Source: an uncultured Agathobacter sp. (lineage in GTDB: Bacteria > Bacillota > Clostridia > Lachnospirales > Lachnospiraceae). From it: 5,558 bases of DNA. The notes below the pieces were generated by a model, which saw nothing but the letters and a program-made list of their open reading frames with translations, was not told the origin of the DNA and made no database searches. A program made the translations under genes and the position numbers. The stretch covers positions 1-5,558 of the forward strand of contig CAKRKX010000127.1 in assembly GCA_934358675.1 (NCBI GenBank), read 5' to 3'. Shown in pieces: positions 1-4,950 of the stretch. Each line of letters starts with the position of its first letter. Position 1 is the first letter of the stretch.

Positions 1-1
1 G

Positions 2-64
2 GGTTATGACTGTGCGCTTGGTGCGATTGAGATGGTCAATCTGCTTCGGGAGATTGACGCCTAG
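2..64 (+). CDS. C-terminal end of an unidentified protein (5' truncated)
   Basis: An open frame enters from the left edge and ends at a TAG stop at 62-64, giving the last 20 residues GYDCALGAIEMVNLLREIDA. A good intrinsic terminator begins nine bases after the stop, which supports a real gene end. The gene converges on the ECF transporter gene on the other strand. The tail looks like an amphipathic C-terminal helix (AIEMVNLLREI), but 20 residues are too few to name a family and I do not recognise it. The other two plus-strand frames give no better continuation: one has a stop at 5-8, and the other only an open shadow frame running into the antisense of the neighbouring gene. Confidence 0.6.
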   Translation, partial: GYDCALGAIEMVNLLREIDA

Positions 65-72
65 TGAAAAGA

Positions 73-111
73 AAAAGAAGGAGTTTCCGTTTGCCGGAAT
101 CTCCTTCTTTT
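73..111. terminator. Bidirectional intrinsic terminator between convergent genes
   Basis: Bases 73-89 pair with 95-111, closing a 5-base loop (90-94). The stem has 16 pairs and one T-T mismatch (84/100). On the minus strand the stem is followed by TTTTTCTTTTC, a good U tract for the ECF transporter gene ending at 135. On the plus strand the T run is short (TTTT within the stem, then GTAAAT), so it is weaker but still plausible for the gene ending at 64. Its position in a 70-base convergent gap fits a shared terminator. Confidence 0.85.
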
Positions 112-134
112 GTAAATATATGAAGAATTATGAA

Positions 135-671
135 TTAACGATTATCTGCGATACCGAATGCCTGCTGGCGAATATACGGTACTGCGATCAGTGCCGGATA
201 GAGAACGGCAGAGATGATAAGTCCACCGACACCCTGAATGATATTAGCAGGAATGCTTTCGAAAGCACCGGCTCCGTAAATAAAGTATTCGCATACAAAG
301 TAACCGCCTGCTACGAAAATAATGTCAATGACACCGCCAAGAAGAACGCCGATATAGCGGGTGGTGTTTGACTTGCCGATCGCACGGTAAACAAGTCCGG
401 TTGCCAATGCGATCAATCCTTTGATCACAAAAGTAATTGGGACATAGATAAAATATCCACCGATCAGATCTGCCATACAGGAGCCGAGTCCTGCGGCTGC
501 AAATCCATACCATGGTCCTAAGACAACGCCGGAAAGAATGACGATCGCATCACCAACATGGATGTATCCGCTTGTTCCCGGGGTCGGAATTTTCATGATC
601 ATTGTTGCAACACATGCCAGTGCTGCAAATAAAGCAGTCAAAATAAGCTTTTTTAATTTCTCACTTGTCAT
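135..671 (-). CDS. ECF transporter S component (substrate-binding membrane subunit)
   Basis: This is a 178-residue hydrophobic protein with about five to six membrane segments (roughly residues 9-27, 41-62, 74-97, 105-130 and 143-165). It resembles the substrate-specific S subunits of energy-coupling factor transporters, which bind a vitamin or precursor and dock on a shared EcfA-EcfA'-EcfT module. Supporting features are the family's length, a first helix with an AxxxA pattern (A13/A17) of the kind that contacts EcfT, the GYIHVGDAIV stretch (35-44), and LGPWYGFAAAGLGS (51-64). No ecfA or ecfT lies nearby, which fits a group II solitary S gene. The ligand cannot be read from sequence; relatives of this general type (COG4720-like) have been linked to pyrimidine, pyridoxine or other cofactor precursors. 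The ATG at 671-669 is chosen because AAAAGAGG (complement of 686-679) lies 7 bases upstream and the hydrophobic helix begins there. The longer frame to 860 would add 63 residues lacking family character. Confidence 0.88.
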   Translation of the reverse strand: MTSEKLKKLILTALFAALACVATMIMKIPTPGTSGYIHVGDAIVILSGVVLGPWYGFAAAGLGSCMADLIGGYFIYVPITFVIKGLIALATGLVYRAIGKSNTTRYIGVLLGGVIDIIFVAGGYFVCEYFIYGAGAFESIPANIIQGVGGLIISAVLYPALIAVPYIRQQAFGIADNR

Positions 672-768
672 AACAAAACCTCTTTTCTGTTGTTTTCTCC
701 AATATAACGCATAAGTGGACTTGGGGAAAGAACCAATTTTGTTCAAAAATATAGGATCAGATTCAAGG

Positions 769-797
769 TGGAGAGGCTGACGGAAAAGTGATATAAT
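769..797 (+). promoter_or_regulatory. Extended -10 promoter for the GH13 gene
   Basis: A perfect TATAAT (792-797) is preceded by TG and one spacer base (789-791), forming an extended -10. The -35 position, 17 bases upstream, reads TGGAGA (769-774), which is weak, as is common with extended -10 elements. Transcription would start near 803-805. That start rules out an ordinary leadered start at the ATG at 808 and leaves a leader of about 64 bases before the ATG at 868. Confidence 0.65.
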
Positions 798-812
798 AAA
801 ACATAATATGTG

Positions 813-838
813 CCGGACGGCGGAAACGTCGATTCCGG
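813..838 (+). promoter_or_regulatory. Near-palindrome / leader hairpin upstream of the GH13 gene
   Basis: Within the predicted leader, CGGAAACG (821-828), T, CGATTCCG (830-837) form an inverted repeat with 7 of 8 positions matching. It lies about 17-33 bases past the predicted transcription start, where a repressor could block elongation. As RNA, GACG (816-819) can pair with CGTC (827-830), or CCGGA (813-817) with TCCGG (834-838). An operator for a sugar-responsive regulator is an inference; the sequence matches no consensus I can name with certainty. Confidence 0.35.
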
Positions 839-867
839 AGCTGATCAAGAAAGGAAGCAATAGAATT

Positions 868-2175
868 ATGTGGGCATATGAAAGTGTATTTTACCAGATT
901 TATCCGTTGGGATTCTGTGGAGCGCCGTTTGAGAACGACGGTGTGCTGGAACACAGAATCAAGAAGGTAAATGATTGGATTCCTCATATTAAGAAGGTGG
1001 GGGCCAATGCGATTTATTTCTCGCCGGTGTTTGAATCGGATACACATGGATATAATACAAGAGACTACACAAAGATTGATACAAGACTTGGAACAAATGC
1101 TGATTTTGCCGAAGTGTGTGACAATCTTCATAAGGAAGGTATCAAAGTTGTTTTAGATGGCGTGTTCAACCATGTCGGAAGAGGATTCTGGGCTTTTCAG
1201 GATGTACTCAAAAACAGAGAGCAGTCACCGTATGTAAATTGGTTCGGACGGATCGCTTTTGACGGCAACTCTAACTACAATGATGGATTGTGGTATGAAG
1301 GCTGGGAAGGAAACTACGATCTTGTAAAGTTGAATCTGCGCAATGAGGAAGTGATCAACCATATCTTTGATGCTATTCGAGGCTGGGTAAAAGAATTTGA
1401 TATTGACGGTCTGCGATTGGATGTGGCATATTGTCTGGATCATGATTTTATCCGAAGCCTGCGCCATTTCTGCAATGAATTAAAGCCTGATTTCTTTTTG
1501 CTCGGAGAGACATTGCATGGGGATTACAACCAGATCATGAATGATGAGATGTTGCATTCTGTGACAAATTACGAGTGCTACAAGGGACTTCACTCCAGTT
1601 TCAATAGCATGAATATGTTTGAAATCAATCATTCTCTGCTCCGACAGTTTGGACCGGAGAACTGGACTCTTTACAAAGGCAAGCATCTTCTCTCTTTCGT
1701 GGATAACCATGATGTGACAAGGGTTGCTTCTATTTTAAATAATAAGAAGCATCTGCCGCTCATTTATGCGCTTGCGTTCGGTATGCCGGGGATTCCGTGT
1801 GTATATTATGGAAGCGAGTGGGGCGCAGAAGGTCGCAAGGAAGATGGAGATCCGGCACTTCGTATATCGTTTGATGAACCTCAGTGGAATGAACTGACAG
1901 ATTTTATCGCAAAATTGAGTGAGGCAAAGAAGTCTTCAAAGGCATTGCAGTATGGCAACTTTACTTCTACGGTTCTGACGAATGGACAGTGTGTATTCCA
2001 GCGAGAGTGGGAAGGCGAGCGTGTCTATGTGACGATCAATGCGACGGATCAGGATTTCTGGGCAGGATTTGATGCGGGTGTATCGCAGGCAACGAATCTG
2101 ATCAGTGGTGATAATATAGAATTAAATGGAGGTTTAACTCTTCCAGCCTATTCCGCAATGTTCCTGAAAGTATAA
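868..2175 (+). CDS. Cytoplasmic GH13 alpha-amylase-family glycosidase
   Basis: This 435-residue enzyme has the complete set of GH13 (beta/alpha)8-barrel motifs: region I DGVFNH (97-102), region II GLRLDVA with nucleophile D185 (181-187), region III LLGE with acid/base E214 (211-214), and region IV FVDNHD ending in the stabilising D282 (277-282). An N-terminal VFYQIYPLGF strand (7-16) starts the barrel directly, so there is no CBM34-type domain and no signal peptide. A small beta-sandwich fills about residues 355-435. It probably hydrolyses alpha-1,4 bonds of maltodextrins inside the cell, as neopullulanase/cyclomaltodextrinase or maltodextrin-glucosidase relatives do; exact specificity cannot be read. 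AAAGGAAG (850-857) lies 10 bases before the ATG at 868, and the protein begins right at the barrel. An in-frame ATG at 808 would add 20 unrelated residues and sits at the predicted transcription start. No transporter or glucan phosphorylase gene is adjacent. Confidence 0.92.
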   Translation: MWAYESVFYQIYPLGFCGAPFENDGVLEHRIKKVNDWIPHIKKVGANAIYFSPVFESDTHGYNTRDYTKIDTRLGTNADFAEVCDNLHKEGIKVVLDGVFNHVGRGFWAFQDVLKNREQSPYVNWFGRIAFDGNSNYNDGLWYEGWEGNYDLVKLNLRNEEVINHIFDAIRGWVKEFDIDGLRLDVAYCLDHDFIRSLRHFCNELKPDFFLLGETLHGDYNQIMNDEMLHSVTNYECYKGLHSSFNSMNMFEINHSLLRQFGPENWTLYKGKHLLSFVDNHDVTRVASILNNKKHLPLIYALAFGMPGIPCVYYGSEWGAEGRKEDGDPALRISFDEPQWNELTDFIAKLSEAKKSSKALQYGNFTSTVLTNGQCVFQREWEGERVYVTINATDQDFWAGFDAGVSQATNLISGDNIELNGGLTLPAYSAMFLKV

Positions 2176-2237
2176 TAATTTAAAAGATGGCGGCAACATT
2201 GGAAACAGGCTGTGCAAAAATGAATGGGAATAGATAA

Positions 2238-3377
2238 ATGATAGATGATTTTGACTTGACACAAATTACGGAACCGCTGCAGGCTTGGTTCGATACACAT
2301 GCGCGAGTCCTTCCGTGGCGGGATCAGCCGAGCGCCTATTATGTCTGGATTTCCGAAATTATGCTGCAGCAGACCCGAGTGGAGGCGGTAAAGCCGTATT
2401 TTGAACGGTTTATCAAGGAACTCCCGGATGTGAAAGCTCTGGCGGAATGTCCGGAGGATCGGTATCTCAAGCTCTGGGAGGGACTCGGATATTATAACCG
2501 TGTGCGGAATCTGAATGCAGCGGCGCAACAGATCATGGATATGTATGATGGTGTAATTCCGGATTCTTATGAGGAATTGTTAAATCTAAAAGGAATCGGA
2601 GCCTATACCGCAGGCGCGATCGCTTCGATCGCATATAATAAGCCGGTTCCGGCAGTGGACGGAAATGTGCTGCGTGTAATTTCCCGTGTGTGTGCGGACG
2701 ACTCGGATATTATGAAGCAATCCGTACGCAATCATATGCAGGATCGTCTGCAACAGTTGATGGAAAGCCAGCAGGGATTACTTGTTCCGAGAAAGTTTAA
2801 TCAGGCTTTAATGGAACTGGGCGCGATGGTATGTGTGCCGAACGGTGCGCCGCACTGTGAGGAATGTCCGTGGCAGGATTTCTGCAAGGCAAGATTGCAG
2901 GACCGTATTGAAGAACTTCCGGTCAGGAAAAAGAAAGCAGCACGCAGGATGGAAGATAAGACGGTTTTCGTTCTTCGTGACGGTGAGAAGGTGGCACTTC
3001 ATAAGCGCCCGGCAAAGGGACTTCTTGCCGGATTGTATGAACTGCCGAATTGTGAACAAAAATTAAATCAGGAAGAAGCTTTACAATACGTGGAAAGTCT
3101 CGGCTATCGACCAATCCGTATCGTGCCGCTTGCCGAAGCAAAGCATATCTTTTCACATGTCGAGTGGCATATGAAAGGCTATGCGGTATTGATCGAGGAA
3201 CCCGGACGGGAACTTATTCCGGATGATGGCGCTAAGAGTGATACAGAACGCAAAAATAAGCAGAAAGCAAACGAGCTTCTCTTTGTGGAGGCTGCCGATG
3301 CAAGGGAGCGTTATGCGGTGCCGAGTGCTTTTTCCGCGTATTGGAAGGCGATTATCGATTCCGCGGAACTGCTGTAA
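2238..3377 (+). CDS. mutY: A/G-specific adenine glycosylase MutY
   Basis: MutY removes adenine mispaired with 8-oxoguanine, preventing G:C to T:A transversions. The 379-residue protein is full length. The HhH-GPD core has WISEIMLQQTRV (37-48) with catalytic E40, the helix-hairpin-helix LKGIGAYTAGAI (117-128) and catalytic D141 in VDGNV. The 4Fe-4S ligands are C199, C207, C210 and C216, spaced C-X7-C-X2-C-X5-C, one residue longer in the first gap than the E. coli C-X6-C. A NUDIX-like C-terminal domain (about 239-365) includes RPAKGLLAGLYELP (257-270) and the FSH motif (305-307), which reads 8-oxoG in characterised MutY. A charged, lysine-rich insertion (about 331-346) interrupts this domain. 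The in-frame TAA at 2235-2237 immediately before the ATG fixes the earliest start. The ribosome site is weak (GGGAA, 2226-2230). The gap to the GH13 gene is 62 bases with no terminator, so co-transcription is likely. Confidence 0.96.
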   Translation: MIDDFDLTQITEPLQAWFDTHARVLPWRDQPSAYYVWISEIMLQQTRVEAVKPYFERFIKELPDVKALAECPEDRYLKLWEGLGYYNRVRNLNAAAQQIMDMYDGVIPDSYEELLNLKGIGAYTAGAIASIAYNKPVPAVDGNVLRVISRVCADDSDIMKQSVRNHMQDRLQQLMESQQGLLVPRKFNQALMELGAMVCVPNGAPHCEECPWQDFCKARLQDRIEELPVRKKKAARRMEDKTVFVLRDGEKVALHKRPAKGLLAGLYELPNCEQKLNQEEALQYVESLGYRPIRIVPLAEAKHIFSHVEWHMKGYAVLIEEPGRELIPDDGAKSDTERKNKQKANELLFVEAADARERYAVPSAFSAYWKAIIDSAELL

Positions 3378-3395
3378 GTCTGCGGTGAATCTTCT

Positions 3396-3418
3396 GCGGT
3401 GCATCTTTGATGCATCGC
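3396..3418 (+). other. Strong hairpin just past the mutY stop codon
   Basis: Bases 3396-3405 (GCGGTGCATC) pair with 3409-3418 (GATGCATCGC) across a TTT loop. This gives ten pairs including one G-T wobble (3399/3415). It is followed by CCCC and more repeat units rather than a T run, so it is not an intrinsic terminator. The 3' arm contains most of the first 11-bp repeat unit. It starts 18 bases after the mutY stop and could protect the message end or act with the true terminator downstream; that role is inferred. Confidence 0.6.
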
Positions 3419-3454
3419 CCCTGCATCGCCCCTGCATCGCTCCTGCATCGCCCC
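3411..3454 (+). repeat. Four tandem copies of an 11-bp repeat
   Basis: The unit TGCATCGCCCC occurs at 3411-3421, 3422-3432, 3433-3443 (one change, TGCATCGCTCC) and 3444-3454. A degenerate unit (TGCATCTTTGA, 3400-3410) precedes it in the same register. Upstream, TCTGCGGTG is itself repeated at 3379-3387 and 3393-3401. The block lies outside any gene, between the mutY stop and its terminator. The 11-base period is not a multiple of three, arguing against coding. Confidence 0.9.
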
Positions 3455-3474
3455 CAACATCACAACCATAAATA

Positions 3475-3502
3475 AAAACCGGTGTCATCCGACACCGGTT
3501 TT
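3475..3502 (+). terminator. Intrinsic terminator after mutY
   Basis: Bases 3475-3486 (AAAACCGGTGTC) pair perfectly with 3491-3502 (GACACCGGTTTT) around the ATCC loop, giving a 12-bp stem ending in TTTTCT on the plus strand. It lies 98 bases past the mutY stop and should end the GH13-mutY transcript. The A tract on the left arm means it could also work in the other direction, but no minus-strand gene ends here. Confidence 0.92.
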
Positions 3503-3543
3503 CTATGAAAAAGATTAGTATGAGAAAGAAAATCTTGTATTTA

Positions 3544-3577
3544 AAGGGAGGACCTCGCGCCTTGTAAGGGTGCGAGG
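3544..3577 (+). other. Orphan Shine-Dalgarno sequence followed by a hairpin
   Basis: AAAGGGAGGA (3543-3552) is an excellent ribosome site, but the next start codon in range (TTG at 3562) is followed at once by TAA. Directly after it, 3553-3563 pairs with 3567-3577 (CCTCGC with GCGAGG at the base, two G-T wobbles, GTA loop), an 11-pair stem without a T tail. The 3' arm contains GAGG three bases before ATG 3581, which opens a frame of only ten codons. It could be a small structured RNA, a decayed leader or a leader-peptide remnant. I do not recognise an RNA family. Confidence 0.4.
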
Positions 3578-3631
3578 AATATGAAAAAGAAAAAATTTAT
3601 TTCTTATCTATGATGCTAGTATATCGGGTAA

Positions 3632-3660
3632 TTGTGAAATTGGTATGTGGAGATTATGAT
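3632..3660 (+). promoter_or_regulatory. Possible upstream promoter for glf
   Basis: TTGTGA (3632-3637) and TATGAT (3655-3660) are separated by 17 bases, matching the -35 and -10 consensus at 4/6 and 5/6. It would start a transcript near 3667, with a leader of about 138 bases before glf. In such AT-rich DNA a chance match is quite possible; the promoter at 3734-3761 is better supported. Confidence 0.3.
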
Positions 3661-3706
3661 AAGTTTGTAAATAAAATATGAACAGAACATGAATCCTAAA
3701 TAGAAA

Positions 3707-3723
3707 GTTAAGAGAATGTTAAG
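3707..3723 (+). promoter_or_regulatory. GTTAAG direct repeat upstream of the glf promoter
   Basis: GTTAAG occurs at 3707-3712 and again at 3718-3723, an 11-base spacing (one helical turn). It ends 10 bases before the predicted -35 element. This geometry is typical of tandem half-sites bound by OmpR/PhoB-type response regulators acting as activators. The identity of any regulator is unknown. Confidence 0.35.
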
Positions 3724-3733
3724 CAAAAATAGT

Positions 3734-3761
3734 TCGACTCCAAGTTCAAAAAGTGTATAAT
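3734..3761 (+). promoter_or_regulatory. Likely promoter of the glf-glycosyltransferase operon
   Basis: TATAAT (3756-3761) is perfect and is preceded by a TG (3754-3755), though without the usual intervening base of an extended -10. TCGACT (3734-3739) is a 4/6 match to the -35 consensus with a 16-base spacer. Transcription would start near 3768, leaving a leader of about 37 bases before the glf ATG. Confidence 0.6.
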
Positions 3762-3804
3762 AAGAAAGAAGTTGAGAGTACTATGAAAAAGGGGAAAATT
3801 ACAT

Positions 3805-4950
3805 ATGTATGATTGCATTATTGTAGGAGCCGGTATTGCCGGGGCAACGGTTGCCCGTAAACTGGCGGAGGAGAAAGACAAAAAAGTTCTGGTTTTGGAG
3901 CGCAGAAACCATATTGGCGGCAACTGCTACGACAAGCCGGACGAACATGGAATTTTAATTCATGAGTACGGCCCGCATATTTTCCATACGGGAGATGAGG
4001 GCGTTCGTGAATTTTTATCGCGTTTTACCGAGTGGTATGATTTCGGACACGAAGTGGTTGCGAAGGTGGGAGACAAGCTGATCCCGGTTCCGTTTAACTT
4101 AAACACACTGCACATGGTCTATGATCAGGAGAAGGCGGATCGCCTTGAGAAGAAGCTGATTGAGGAGTACGGCCTTGACAGTCGTGTGCCGATCATGAAG
4201 CTGCGTGAGAGCACAGACGCGGATGTGCGCGAGATCGCTGACTATGTGTACAAGAATGTGTTCTTATATTACACGATGAAGCAGTGGGGACAGACGCCGG
4301 AGGAGATCAGTCCGGAAGTTACGGGACGTGTTCCTGTCGTTATCTCTTATGATAATCGCTATTTCAAGGATAAGTACCAGAGTGTGCCGATCGATGGATT
4401 TACGCCGATGTTTGAGGCGATGCTCGATCATCCGAACATTGAGGTGCGTACCGGTGTTGACTGCAGCGATGTGCTGGATTTCAAGGATGGTAAGCTTTAT
4501 TTTGAAAAAGCAGAGTTTGCCGGAGATCTGGTATACACAGGAGCACTTGATGAGCTGTTTGACTGTAAGTTTGGCAGACTTCCTTATCGTTCACTGAACT
4601 TTAAGTTTGAGCATCAGGATCAGGATTCGTTCCAGGATCACAGTGTTGTAAATTACACAGTAAGCGAGGATTTCACCAGAATTACCGAGTTTAAGTTCCT
4701 GACCGGACAAAAAGATACCGACGGAACAACGATCGTGCGTGAGTACCCGTTTGCTTACACCGGTGCGGAGGGAGAGATTCCTTACTATGCTATTTTAAAT
4801 GATGAGAACAATGCGTTATATGAGAAATATCGCGTTTTGACCGATGAATTCGGCAAATTCCATCTGCTTGGAAGACTTGCCGAGTATAAATACTACAACA
4901 TTGATGCCATGTGCCGTAAGGCAATGGAGCTCGCGGAGGAAATAGGATGA
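3805..4950 (+). CDS. glf: UDP-galactopyranose mutase
   Basis: Glf is a cytoplasmic flavoenzyme that interconverts UDP-galactopyranose and UDP-galactofuranose, the donor for galactofuranose-containing surface glycans. The 381-residue length matches bacterial Glf. An N-terminal FAD-binding Rossmann motif GAGIAG (8-13) leads to LERRNHIGGNCYD (31-43) and EYGPHIFHT (54-62). Next come the substrate-region motif MKQWGQTPEEISPEVTGRVPV (158-178, with W161 and R175), NYTVSEDFTRITEFK (283-297, with R292), and the C-terminal GRLAEYKYYNIDAM (356-369) typical of the family's FAD-binding end. R175 and R292 probably correspond to the two arginines that grip the diphosphate in characterised enzymes. AAGGGGA (3789-3795) stands about 10 bases before the ATG. 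The gene has its own promoter and overlaps the next by ATGA, making it the first gene of a glycan operon. A nine-codon out-of-frame mini-ORF (3783-3812) overlaps its start. Confidence 0.97.
   Translation: MYDCIIVGAGIAGATVARKLAEEKDKKVLVLERRNHIGGNCYDKPDEHGILIHEYGPHIFHTGDEGVREFLSRFTEWYDFGHEVVAKVGDKLIPVPFNLNTLHMVYDQEKADRLEKKLIEEYGLDSRVPIMKLRESTDADVREIADYVYKNVFLYYTMKQWGQTPEEISPEVTGRVPVVISYDNRYFKDKYQSVPIDGFTPMFEAMLDHPNIEVRTGVDCSDVLDFKDGKLYFEKAEFAGDLVYTGALDELFDCKFGRLPYRSLNFKFEHQDQDSFQDHSVVNYTVSEDFTRITEFKFLTGQKDTDGTTIVREYPFAYTGAEGEIPYYAILNDENNALYEKYRVLTDEFGKFHLLGRLAEYKYYNIDAMCRKAMELAEEIG

Larger units (their letters stand above)
3378..3804 (+). other. Gene-free spacer between mutY and glf
   Basis: No frame in these 427 bases looks like a gene with family resemblance. 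In order it holds a repeat-and-hairpin block, the mutY terminator, an AT-rich segment with an orphan Shine-Dalgarno sequence and a hairpin, then the glf promoter region. Three mini-frames start ATGAAAAAG (3505-3567, 20 codons; 3581-3613, 10 codons; 3783-3812, 9 codons), giving short lysine-rich peptides. None has a well-placed ribosome site, so they are not called genes. From about 3600 to 3730 the DNA is AT-rich with no other recognisable element apart from the possible promoter and direct repeat listed separately. Confidence 0.7.

Noticed and set aside
672..770. Riboswitch in the leader of the ECF S component gene
   Set aside because: The minus-strand leader shows no conserved TPP, FMN, cobalamin, folate or preQ1 core that I can recognise, and no terminator stem; no confident promoter was found there either.
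672..860. Longer minus-strand frame extending the ECF S component by 63 residues to 860
   Set aside because: The added residues have no family character, the ATG at 671 has a well-placed AAAAGAGG, and the extension would run through the GH13 promoter.
808..867. ATG at 808 as the GH13 start
   Set aside because: It lies within a few bases of the predicted transcription start, adds 20 residues unlike the family, and the ATG at 868 has a good ribosome site.
3411..3454. CRISPR-like array
   Set aside because: Units are 11 bases, directly abutting, with no spacers and no cas genes; this is a simple tandem repeat.
3153..3488. Minus-strand 111-codon frame across the end of mutY and the repeat block
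   Set aside because: It is antisense to mutY, runs through the tandem repeat and the terminator, and has no recognisable protein character.
3505..3567. 20-codon ORF (MKKISMRKKILYLKGGPRAL) after the mutY terminator
   Set aside because: It starts right at the terminator tail with no ribosome site upstream and is lysine-rich low-complexity; it overlaps the orphan Shine-Dalgarno region instead.
3783..3812. Nine-codon ORF overlapping the glf start as a regulatory leader peptide
   Set aside because: It has no clear ribosome site, and its ATGAAAAAGG start is explained by the purine-rich glf ribosome-binding region.
4328..4597. 89-codon plus-strand frame inside glf
   Set aside because: It is an out-of-frame shadow of a clearly conserved glf coding region.
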